Part shown: piece after piece, positions 51,321 to 58,029 of the stretch
How the letters are laid out: each line of letters opens with the position of its first letter
How positions within the stretch are numbered: the first letter of the stretch is position 1
Origin: Craurococcus roseus
Lineage (GTDB): Bacteria; Pseudomonadota; Alphaproteobacteria; Acetobacterales; Acetobacteraceae
Length of the DNA stretch: 64,000 bases
Direction of reading: 5' to 3'
NCBI RefSeq assembly: GCF_039523795.1
Contig: NZ_BAAAFZ010000008.1
Location: 186,001 to 250,000, forward strand
The notes under the pieces: generated by a model
Databases searched by the model: none
Told to the model about the DNA's origin: nothing
What the model saw: only the letters and a program-made list of their open reading frames with translations
Translations under genes and position numbers: made by a program

Positions 51321-53069
51321 CTAAGCCGCTCGCCGCACAGTCACGGGCGCGCCCGCCACGCGCCGCAGGTCCGACAGCCGCAGGCACGTCCTCGGCATCA
51401 CCCACTCCGCCGGGTCCGGCTTCCGCCCCGTCACCGACCAATCGACGCAGGCGGCGATCTGCCACGCGACCAGCGGCGGCACGGCGTCGCCGATCGCCCT
51501 GTAGCGATTGGCGACGGATTTCGTGGGGAAGCGATACGTGAAGGGGAAGCCCTGCAACGTCGCCATCTCGCGCACGGTCAGGAGGCGGTTCCTTTCGGGA
51601 TGCGCGTAGCGGCCGTTCCCGACGTGCGCGCATTCGCGCTTGATGGTCGGAGCCGGCCGGTCCCACCACATGCGGCCGTAGACGTCCGGGTGCGAGCCGA
51701 GGTCGCGTATCTCCCAACGCCGCAGACAGTCCGGGGTGCAGAGGTGCCGCGTTTCCGGGTCGCGGGCGACGTCCACCCAACCCCCGCCGTCGGCGGGCGT
51801 GGCCGCGAGCCGGGCCAGCACGTCTTCCCGCATCCCCGGAACGGCCGAGCCGTCCGGATCGTCCGGATGCTCCACCAGCCATTCGTCCAGCCGCGACAGG
51901 GCGCTGCGGACGGTCACCGCCTCCGGGGTGACCTCCCAGCCATCCCACAGGTCTTCGAGGGTCCGCGCCGGGCCGACCCGAGACGCCACGATGAGCGCGC
52001 GTTCGCGGACCTGTGGCAGCCCGAAGCGGCTGAGGAAGTGCACGTCGGCCCGCACGTCGTAGCCCGATCCGACCAGCCGCTCGCGCAACCCGCGGAAGTG
52101 CTGAGGGTGGTTCCCGGTGATGAGTTCCCTCGCGTTCTCCATCACGAAGGAGGCGGGGTCGAGGGCGGCGGCGAAGTCCCCGGAGCGTCCGACCAGCGTG
52201 TTGCGGTCGCGGTCGGCCATGTGGTTGTCCGGGTTGGCCCGCGAGAAGTCCGTGCACGGCGCGCAGGATATCAGGCACCCCGTCTCACCGCGCCGCAGCC
52301 CGGCCGCTTCCAGGAGCGCGGCCGGCTCCATGACCGCGAGGTCGGCCGAAATGGGGCGGATTCCATGGTTGGCTTCGTAGATGTCGTTGCAGCCGGTTTC
52401 CCCGGCCGCCTTGCCCGAGGGCTTCGCCACCTCCAAGTCAACGGCCGCCGCGAGCCGCCAACCGGGCCGTTCGGCGAAACCGGCGCTCATCCCGCCGCCG
52501 CACGAGAAGAGGTCCACGACCACGCGGGGCTCCGCCTCTGCCGCGGCGGCCTCATGCTCCGGATTCGCTCCCGCCATGCCCGGACCGTAGCACACCGGCC
52601 GGCTTCCCGGCTTCCCGGTTTCGTGCGGGGTGGCGCCCGACACCCCGCGCGCGGGAGGGCCGAGGAAATCGCGGACGCGTCCCGAGAGGGCGCGCGTGTC
52701 GGTGAGTTCGCATTCCCAGAGCACTAGAACCTCCCAACCCATCCGCTCGATCGCAGCCAGGTTGCGCGCGTCCCGTGCGGCGTTGCCATCCAGCTTCTCC
52801 CTCCACCAATCCCGCCGCGTGCTCGGGAGCGAGGCGCGCGCGCATCCGGGATGGCGGTGCCAGAAGCACCCGCGCACCTCGATGGCCTTGCGCCGGGGAC
52901 CGAATGCGAGGTCGGGTCGTCCGGGGAGGTCGCGGCGGTGCAGCCTGTAGCGGTATCCAAGGCCGTGCACGATCCGGCGCACGAGCATTTCGGGACCGGT
53001 GTCCTTGCCGCGCACGGCCGACATCATCTTGCGGCGCGTGCCGGGCACGTCGGGCATCGGTCGCGTCAC
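51321..53069 (-). CDS. Vsr-type nuclease fused to DNA cytosine-5-methyltransferase
   Basis: One 582-aa frame holds two enzymes. Residues 10-125 are a Vsr mismatch endonuclease: RGKDTGPEMLVRRIVHGLGY, Asp53 in GRPDLAFG, GCFWHRHPGC (67-76), NAARDARN and VLVLWECEL. Residues 183-560 are an m5C methyltransferase with motif I VVDLFSCGGGMSAGF, IV APCTDFS (catalytic Cys272), VI MENAREL (Glu311-Asn312), VIII QVRERALIV, IX REMATLQGFP and X GDAVPPLVAWQIA. Methylation would protect DNA from the neighbouring nuclease, and Vsr would repair T:G mismatches left by deaminated 5mC. GTG 53069 has GGGGA upstream. An internal ATG at 52577 (residue 165) could also start a separate methyltransferase, but it lacks an RBS. 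Confidence 0.88.
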   Translation of the reverse strand: MTRPMPDVPGTRRKMMSAVRGKDTGPEMLVRRIVHGLGYRYRLHRRDLPGRPDLAFGPRRKAIEVRGCFWHRHPGCARASLPSTRRDWWREKLDGNAARDARNLAAIERMGWEVLVLWECELTDTRALSGRVRDFLGPPARGVSGATPHETGKPGSRPVCYGPGMAGANPEHEAAAAEAEPRVVVDLFSCGGGMSAGFAERPGWRLAAAVDLEVAKPSGKAAGETGCNDIYEANHGIRPISADLAVMEPAALLEAAGLRRGETGCLISCAPCTDFSRANPDNHMADRDRNTLVGRSGDFAAALDPASFVMENARELITGNHPQHFRGLRERLVGSGYDVRADVHFLSRFGLPQVRERALIVASRVGPARTLEDLWDGWEVTPEAVTVRSALSRLDEWLVEHPDDPDGSAVPGMREDVLARLAATPADGGGWVDVARDPETRHLCTPDCLRRWEIRDLGSHPDVYGRMWWDRPAPTIKRECAHVGNGRYAHPERNRLLTVREMATLQGFPFTYRFPTKSVANRYRAIGDAVPPLVAWQIAACVDWSVTGRKPDPAEWVMPRTCLRLSDLRRVAGAPVTVRRAA

Positions 53070-53081
53070 GGCTGTTCCCCG

Positions 53082-53930
53082 TCAGGCATCCGCCTTCGCC
53101 TCCCACTCTTCCAAGACCCGGACCATGTCCGCGAGGTCCCAAAGCCTCCGCGTCACGCCGGCAGCCATCGCCGGGGTCACACGCAGCGTCTGGTGGATGC
53201 GGACGAAGTTGTAGTGCATGAAGTAGATGGCGAGCGCGTGCGCGTGGTTCTCGGCCTTCTTCGAGAAGGCGTTGGTCAGACGGGTGAAGCGCCGCATTCC
53301 CATACGCATCGACAGGTTGGCGCGCTCGGCATAGCTGGTGCTGATGTGCGCGGGGTTCGGGTTGCCCTCCACGCGGCGTTGCACGGCGCCGACGCACTCC
53401 GCGGGGCTGTAGCGACCCGCCGGGCCGGGGGCTTCGCCGTAGATCTTCACCAGCATCGCGTAGTCGATGTCGGCGCCGAAGGACTGCTCCACGGCCTCCA
53501 AGTACGGTTTGTGGCCGTCGCTCGTTAGCTGCACCCGGTTCGCTAGGCGCCCCGCCAAGTCGCCGATGAAGTGCTGCGCGGCGGCGCCGTCGCGGGCGCC
53601 GACGTACCACGACGGGATTAGCTTCGTATCGGCGTCGATGGCCGTCCACGTCCAGATGTCGCCCGCGTCCGCGGGGGCGGCCTTCGCGCTCGGGACGTTC
53701 TTCTGCTTCGCGTAGACGAAACTCCAGATCTCATCGACTTGGATGCGCTTGCACGTGAGGTTACGCAGGGTGCGGTCCTGGTAGTCCGAGAACGCCTCCC
53801 CGGCGTCCGCCAGCAGCTTGACGACGGTGTTCTTGCTGGCCCCCGTCATCCGCGAGATGGCGCGGATGGAAACGCCCTCGACCATCATCCCGAGGATCTC
53901 GGCACGCCGTTCCGGGGGCAACTTGTTCAT
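53082..53930 (-). CDS. IS1-type DDE transposase
   Basis: A 282-aa transposase. The N-terminal HTH (LPPERRAEILGMMVEGVSIRAISRMTGASKNTVVKLL, residues 4-40) should bind the element ends. The catalytic triad is Asp66 (VDEIWSFVYAK), Asp138 (LTSDGHKPYL) and Glu202 (SYAERANLSMRM), followed by MRRFTRLTNAFSKK and FMHYNFVRIHQTLRVTP. The sequence pattern is that of the IS1-family group with QVDEIWSF rather than IS1595. ATG 53930 gives the canonical NKLPPERR start; ATG 53954 is an in-frame alternative. It ends 12 bp before the Vsr-methyltransferase start on the same strand, so they may be co-transcribed. All catalytic residues are present. Confidence 0.9.
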   Translation of the reverse strand: MNKLPPERRAEILGMMVEGVSIRAISRMTGASKNTVVKLLADAGEAFSDYQDRTLRNLTCKRIQVDEIWSFVYAKQKNVPSAKAAPADAGDIWTWTAIDADTKLIPSWYVGARDGAAAQHFIGDLAGRLANRVQLTSDGHKPYLEAVEQSFGADIDYAMLVKIYGEAPGPAGRYSPAECVGAVQRRVEGNPNPAHISTSYAERANLSMRMGMRRFTRLTNAFSKKAENHAHALAIYFMHYNFVRIHQTLRVTPAMAAGVTRRLWDLADMVRVLEEWEAKADA

Positions 53931-53983
53931 GCGGCCATGTTGTGACCTTTGCATTTGTCGGTCAAGCATAAAGGTCAGTTAAG

Positions 53984-53999
53984 CGTTGGAAATCCAACG
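53984..53999. promoter_or_regulatory. Perfect inverted repeat upstream of the transposase gene
   Basis: CGTTGGAAATCCAACG is a perfect 7-bp-arm palindrome with a 2-bp centre, 54 bp upstream of the transposase ATG. The same half-site CGTTGGA recurs upstream of the HARE-HTH-like gene at 54773-54779, so it may be a shared operator inside the element. A second, wider repeat (GACCTTT 53944-53950 with AAAGGTC 53970-53976) lies between it and the gene. Function inferred only from symmetry and position. Confidence 0.4.
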
Positions 54000-54180
54000 G
54001 TCCATCACGGCTTGCCGAGCGATTCCGGAGTGTGCTACGCGCAAAAGCGCCGGGACCTGATGGCCCCGGCGCCGCGCCGCCTACTGGTCCGCCGAGATCC
54101 CGTGCGGGACAGTGGGCGTCAGGAAACGGGTCTGTTGCTGGGCTGCCAGCCCATGAAACGCGGCCTCCTTTCTTCGCAAA

Positions 54181-54729
54181 CTAGTGTCGGTTGAAGGGGA
54201 GCCCCGGGTCCGATCCGGGGTTCCTCCCCTCCGCGGAACCCGCGCCACTCTCGGGCGCAGGTGGCGGCTCGGACGTCACGGACGGCCGCAGGCTGAAATT
54301 GCCTTTGCCGTCGGACGCGAATTCATCCCTCCAGTCGGAAAGGTAAGCGGCGAGGGTCGCCATCGGATTGCCTTCCCGGGTCATGATCCCTGCGTCTTGC
54401 AGGCGTTCGAGTAGGGCCGAGCGGTGCAGCGTTCCGTTGGCGGCCAAAAGGCCCCTGGCGGCTGCCTTCAAACGGGCGGCCTTGGTCCGACCGTCTTGGA
54501 CTTCCGGGCGTGGCACGGCCGGCAGGGCTGGCGTGGGCGGGATCGGGAACGATGTCGCGTGGTGGGGAGAGGTCGGGTCAAGGGCGGCGTTCGGCGGTCC
54601 GTCGTCTCCCGCCGGGTAGAGCGTCAACAGTTCGACGATCTTCTCCGCCCTGCGCGCGCGCGGGTCGTTGCGAAGCTCCTCTTGGAGCCGCGCCAACTCC
54701 TGCTCAAGCGCGTTACGGAATTGGTCCAT
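54181..54729 (-). CDS. HARE-HTH-like domain protein of the element
   Basis: A 182-aa protein. The N-terminus is a helix (FRNALEQELARLQEELRNDPRARRAEKIVELL, residues 4-35) suited to coiled-coil pairing. A Pro-rich linker follows, then a winged-helix segment LHRSALLERLQDAGIMTREGNPMATLAAYLSDWRDEFASDGKGNFSLRP (about 103-150) resembling the HARE-HTH domain, which is often fused to or found with restriction enzymes and chromatin factors. A disordered Pro/Ser/Gly tail ends the chain. As cargo next to an R-M pair it could recognise modified DNA or regulate the module. Function is inference. Confidence 0.7.
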   Translation of the reverse strand: MDQFRNALEQELARLQEELRNDPRARRAEKIVELLTLYPAGDDGPPNAALDPTSPHHATSFPIPPTPALPAVPRPEVQDGRTKAARLKAAARGLLAANGTLHRSALLERLQDAGIMTREGNPMATLAAYLSDWRDEFASDGKGNFSLRPSVTSEPPPAPESGAGSAEGRNPGSDPGLPFNRH

Positions 54730-54754
54730 GGCCCGCCCTATATGCAGGCCATCC

Positions 54755-54778
54755 CCAACGTGTCAACGGAGGCGTTGG
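54755..54778. promoter_or_regulatory. Inverted repeat upstream of the HARE-HTH-like gene
   Basis: CCAACG (54755-54760) and CGTTGG (54773-54778) form a 6-bp-arm inverted repeat, and nested CAACG-GAGG-CGTTG (54764-54777) forms a tighter hairpin. It begins 26 bp upstream of the gene's ATG, an operator-like position. It shares the CGTTGGA half-site with the palindrome before the transposase gene. Confidence 0.35.
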
Positions 54779-54826
54779 AGAATCGTTGAGAAACCCAATC
54801 CGCGGCCTGGGGCATAGAACGAGCTT

Positions 54827-55063
54827 CTATTTCTTTCCCCAACGGCGAGCGGCGGCAGCCCGGGCGATTTCAGCCCGTTGCGTAGGCGTCAACCGTTCAG
54901 CCCTCGCTTTGCCGCCCTTCAGCCCGCCGCTCCTCCCCAACTCCGACGCGGCGGGATCCTTCCCGTCTTCAACGCGATCCTCGACCTGCCCCGTGGCGAT
55001 GTCGCCGACGAGCTTCGCCAAGGCGATCGGATCGCGGGGTCTGGGGATGCGCTTCTGAGCCAT
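54827..55063 (-). CDS. Small basic protein of the element
   Basis: A 78-aa protein. The N-terminal half is QKRIPRPRDPIALAKLVGDIATG; the C-terminal half is Gly/Lys/Ala/Arg-rich, with GRSGGLKGGKARAERLTPTQ then RAEIARAAAARRWGKK. The second part occurs in many small conserved bacterial proteins of unknown role and looks nucleic-acid binding. ATG 55063 is preferred because AAGG lies about 9 bp upstream and the extra upstream residues overlap the terminal repeat. It is the first gene inside the right end of the element. A CTAAG-N2-CTTAG inverted repeat (55065-55076) covers its leader. Confidence 0.65.
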   Translation of the reverse strand: MAQKRIPRPRDPIALAKLVGDIATGQVEDRVEDGKDPAASELGRSGGLKGGKARAERLTPTQRAEIARAAAARRWGKK

Positions 55064-55129
55064 AGCTAAGACCTTAGTTAAGGCCGTAGCCAAGGGCGAG
55101 CCAAACCGGTCAGCGTGATCTAGGAAACT

Positions 55130-55157
55130 ATTCAAACTGACCCACTACCCAAAAACG
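55130..55157. repeat. Right terminal inverted repeat and target duplication
   Basis: ATTCAAACTGACCCACTACC (55130-55149) is the exact complement of the left end, and CAAAAACG (55150-55157) is the right copy of the 8-bp target duplication. Removing the element and one duplication joins the two pstS fragments into the phrase FATLRAF-LHALAQDVW seen in the intact gene's C-terminus. Confidence 0.9.
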
Positions 55158-55286
55158 CCCGGAGCGTTGCAAACCCGGGCCCTGTCGCCCCTCGCCGGCG
55201 TCGCGGCAGGCCCGATAAAGGACGTCGGTGCCGCCGAAGTCCAGTCGGCGGGCGGCGACCTGCCCCGTCCCCGCGCTCGACCCGAC
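55150..55286 (-). pseudogene. 5'-side remnant of the second pstS
   Basis: On the minus strand this stretch encodes VGSSAGTGQVAARRLDFGGT followed by DVLYRAC, matching YQGSNSNTGADQVVARQVDF with AGTD of the intact pstS. A shift of frame then gives TGPGFATLRAF, like TGLGFVPLPAA in the intact gene's C-terminus, right up to the element. More than 200 residues between these blocks are missing, so the gene was already degenerate (internal deletion) before the transposon landed. Confidence 0.65.
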
Positions 55287-55394
55287 CGGCCGGCGGTTCA
55301 ACCCGACGCCACGGGCGCCCCATGACGGTTCGCCCTGTCGAGCGAAGCACCGCCTCGGACCTTGCGCTGGGGGCGGAGCCCCGGGGCCGAAGGC

Positions 55395-56582
55395 TTACTT
55401 GGCCGCGACGGTCGCCGCCGCCGCCGCGCCGCCGTGCTTCGCGCCGCGGCGTCGGGCGGTGGGCGGCGGCGGTTCGTGCGCCATGTCCGCCAACGCCTGC
55501 TGCACGTGGCGGCTGAACACGAACTCCGCTGGCCGCTGCCCGTCCAACGGGATCTCCGGCGCCATCCCGCCCTCGGTCTTCGGCCCGCGGAGCTGCGCCG
55601 CTACCGCCTTCCAGGGCTTCTTGATCGCGTCCACCACCGCCGTCGCCTCGAAGCCGCTGTGGACCATGCAGTCGGCGCACTTCTCGTAGTTGCCGGTGCC
55701 GTAGCGGTCCCAGTCGGTGGTCTCCATCAGCTCGGTGAAGCTTTTCGCGTAGCCTTCTCCCAGCAGGTAGCAGGGCCGCTGCCAGCCGAAGACGTTGCGC
55801 GTCGGGTTGCCCCAGGGCGTGCAGTGGTACCGCTGGTTGCCGGCGAGGAAGTCGAGGAACAGCGGCGAGTTGCCGAAGCGCCAGCCCTTGCCCTTGCCGC
55901 GCGCGAAGATGCCGCGGAACAGCTCCTTGGTCTTGCGCCGGTTGAGGAAGTGCTGCTGGTCCGGCGCGCGCTCGTAGGCGTAGCCGGGCGAGACCATGAT
56001 GGCGTCCACGCCCATGGCCGTCACGTCGTCGAAGAACCGCGCCATGCGCTCCGGCTCGGCGTTGTTGAACAGCGTGGCGTTGATGGCGGTGCGGAAGCCC
56101 TTCGCCTTCGCCAGCTTGAGCGCGGACACGGCACGGTCGTACACGCCCTTCTGGCTCACCGCCCAGTCGTGCTGCTCGCGGTCGCCGTCGAGGTGGATGT
56201 CCCAGGTGAAGCGCGGGTGCGGCGCGTAGTCGCCGATCCGCTTTTCCAAAAGCAGCGCGTTGGTGCAAAGGATGACGATCTTGCCCCGCGCCAGGATGCC
56301 GCGGACGATCTCCGGCATCTCCTTGTGCAACAGCGGCTCGCCCCCGGCGATCGCCACCACCGGCGCGCCGCACTCGTCCACCGCGTCCAGGCACTCCCGG
56401 ACCGAGAGGCGCTTGTTCAGGATGGGGTCGGGATAGTCGATCTTGCCGCACCCGGCGCAGGCCAGGTTGCAGCGGAACAGCGGCTCCAGCATCAGCACGA
56501 GCGGGTAGCGCTTCCGGCCGCGCAGGTGCTGGCGGAGGACGTAGGCGCCGACCTTGATCTGCTGGCGCAGCGGGATGCCCAT
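55395..56582 (-). CDS. hpnH: Adenosyl-hopene transferase HpnH (radical SAM)
   Basis: A 395-aa radical-SAM enzyme that adds the 5'-deoxyadenosyl group to diploptene, the first step of C35 hopanoid side-chain synthesis. The 4Fe4S site is Cys38-x3-Cys42-x2-Cys45 (RCNLACAGCGK), followed by GGEPLLHKEM near 79 and DIHLDGDREQHDWAVSQKGVYD near 128. C-terminal Cys residues (YHCTPWGNPT, CYLLGEGY, YEKCADCMVHSG) form the family's extra cluster. An Ala/Arg-rich 40-residue tail is appended. ATG 56582 gives the standard GIPLRQQIKVG N-terminus. HpnG lies 11 kb away instead of next door. Confidence 0.93.
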   Translation of the reverse strand: MGIPLRQQIKVGAYVLRQHLRGRKRYPLVLMLEPLFRCNLACAGCGKIDYPDPILNKRLSVRECLDAVDECGAPVVAIAGGEPLLHKEMPEIVRGILARGKIVILCTNALLLEKRIGDYAPHPRFTWDIHLDGDREQHDWAVSQKGVYDRAVSALKLAKAKGFRTAINATLFNNAEPERMARFFDDVTAMGVDAIMVSPGYAYERAPDQQHFLNRRKTKELFRGIFARGKGKGWRFGNSPLFLDFLAGNQRYHCTPWGNPTRNVFGWQRPCYLLGEGYAKSFTELMETTDWDRYGTGNYEKCADCMVHSGFEATAVVDAIKKPWKAVAAQLRGPKTEGGMAPEIPLDGQRPAEFVFSRHVQQALADMAHEPPPPTARRRGAKHGGAAAAATVAAK

Positions 56583-56736
56583 GCGTGGCGGACTCCGTCG
56601 AGGCGTGAAGACGTGCGAGCGGCGCTGGTAGCACAGCCTTCCAGCGAACGCACCACGCCGGTCGCGCGCCCCTGGCTTGCGGGGGCCGCGGTGCTCGCGC
56701 ATACGCCGTGGCACCCCGGCACCGCAGGAGGATCGC

Positions 56737-57303
56737 ATGGACGCGCCGGATTGGTCCGAAATCCCCGCGCCGACCGACGACGGCGCAGCCCGCCACCTGC
56801 CCCGCTCCCGCGTGCCCTCCATCCCGCTCGCCGCGACGGACGGCGGCACCGTGGACCTGTCCGCCCTGCCCGGCCGCGCCGTGGTCTACGCCTACCCGCG
56901 CACCGGCCCGCCCGACGGCGCCAATCCCGAAGGGTGGGACATGATCCCCGGCGCGCGGGGCTGCACGCCCCAGTCCTGCGCCTTCCGCGACCACTTCGCC
57001 GAACTGAAGGCCCTCGGCGTCCCGCGCCTGTTCGGGTTGTCCACCCAGGACACCGCCTACCAGCGCGAAGCCGCCGAGCGCCTCCACCTCCCCTTCCCGC
57101 TGCTGTCCGACAGGCGCTTGGCCCTCGCCGGCGCCATGCGCCTGCCGACCTTCGAAGCCGCCGGGATGGTGCTGTTGAAGCGCCTGACGCTGGTGCTGCG
57201 CGACGGCGCCGTCGAGCGCGTCTTCTACCCCGTGTTCCCGCCGGACCGGGGCGCCGCGGACGTGATCGCCTGGCTTTCCGCGGAAGGCGAACGGCCCGGC
57301 TAG
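56737..57303 (+). CDS. Peroxiredoxin (PrxQ/BCP-like)
   Basis: A 188-aa thiol peroxidase of the thioredoxin fold. Peroxidatic Cys76 and resolving Cys81 are in GARGCTPQSCAFRDHF, the CxxxxC spacing of atypical 2-Cys PrxQ enzymes. VVYAYPRTGPP and LFGLSTQDTAYQREAAERLHLPFPLLSDR are the flanking strands. ATG 56737 has a CAGGAGGA RBS. It is divergent from hpnH. With the Mn catalase and OxyR in the same window it adds to the peroxide defence. Cytoplasmic. Confidence 0.88.
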   Translation: MDAPDWSEIPAPTDDGAARHLPRSRVPSIPLAATDGGTVDLSALPGRAVVYAYPRTGPPDGANPEGWDMIPGARGCTPQSCAFRDHFAELKALGVPRLFGLSTQDTAYQREAAERLHLPFPLLSDRRLALAGAMRLPTFEAAGMVLLKRLTLVLRDGAVERVFYPVFPPDRGAADVIAWLSAEGERPG

Positions 57304-57440
57304 GACGCCCCGCCCGCGCCCGGTTGCCTCCGCCGCGCTTTGCGTCATTCTGCGGCGGCACATCCGCCCGTGCCCGTGCCGACCGACCGAACGACCGCGT
57401 CCGGCCAACGGAGGCGCCCGCCGCCGCAGGAAACGCGCCC

Positions 57441-57833
57441 TTGCCGCCCAACACCCGCCGCCTTGTCCTCCCGGCGTCCGCCGCGCTGGCGCTGGCCGCG
57501 CTGCTCCTGCGGCGCGCGTGGGCGCACATGCTGGTGGTCGAGGCCGAGCCGGCCGCCGGCGCCGTGTTCGCGGAAGAGCCGCCGCCCCGCGTGCGGCTGC
57601 GCTTCAACGGCCGCATCGACCGGACCCGCAGCCGCCTCGTGCTGCACGCCCCGGACGGCGGGCAAACGCCGTTGCCGCTCGCCTCGGGGAGCGACCCGAC
57701 GCTGCTGGAAGCCCGGACCGACATCGTCCCCTGGAAGCCCGGCGCTTGGCGCTTGCGCTGGCAGGCGCTGGCGCTGGACGGCCAGATCACCCGCGGCGAC
57801 GTGCCCTTCACGGTCCGCGCCGCGCCGCACTGA
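57441..57833 (+). CDS. CopC-domain periplasmic protein
   Basis: A 130-aa exported protein with a single CopC/YobA domain. The signal (PNTRRLVLPASAALALAALLLRRAWA) ends at AHMLVVEAEPAAGAVFAEEPPPRVRLRFNGRID (residues 28-60), where His29 becomes the N-terminal copper ligand. The C-terminal WRLRWQALALDGQITRGDVPF matches the family's final strands. The start is TTG 57441: AGGAAA sits 8 bp upstream and no ATG/GTG gives a complete signal. It probably binds Cu(II) in the periplasm; no CopD-like gene follows. Confidence 0.8.
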   Translation: MPPNTRRLVLPASAALALAALLLRRAWAHMLVVEAEPAAGAVFAEEPPPRVRLRFNGRIDRTRSRLVLHAPDGGQTPLPLASGSDPTLLEARTDIVPWKPGAWRLRWQALALDGQITRGDVPFTVRAAPH

Positions 57834-58029
57834 AAGCGGCCGACCCGCCGCCTTGGAGCAACTCCTCGACCTCTACGGCGTCGTCGGCGTGGTGCCGCGC
57901 GCCGCCGGCCTCGCCGCCGCGCGGGCGCGCTCGGCGGCGGCGCTGCTGCACGCCTTCAAACGCTACGCGGGCGCCGAGCGGGCCAGCGCGCCGCTTGCGG
58001 CGCCCTCGGCGGTTGGGTAGGTGCGACCG

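Larger units (their letters stand above)
50059..55149. mobile_element. IS1-type transposon carrying a restriction-modification module (5,091 bp)
   Basis: The ends are perfect 20-bp inverted repeats, GGTAGTGGGTCAGTTTGAAT at 50059 and its complement ending at 55149. They are flanked by a perfect 8-bp direct repeat CAAAAACG (50051-50058 and 55150-55157), so the whole unit moved in one event and left a target duplication. The 8-bp size fits IS1-family elements (usually 8-9 bp). Content from left to right: restriction endonuclease (+), Vsr-cytosine methyltransferase fusion (-), IS1-type DDE transposase (-), HARE-HTH-like protein (-) and a small basic protein (-). It is inserted in a decayed pstS. 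The intact ends and duplication suggest a recent, possibly still mobile insertion. Confidence 0.88.

Noticed and set aside
53971..53980. GGTCAGTT near the transposase gene, identical to 8 bases of the transposon ends, as a possible internal or older element end.
   Set aside because: It faces the wrong way to bound the transposase, matches only 8 of 20 bases, and such a match is expected by chance in 5 kb.
57853..58020. A 55-codon frame starting at TTG between the CopC-like gene and lnt.
   Set aside because: It has no RBS and low-complexity Ala/Arg content, and I recognise no homologue; it could be real but is not supported.
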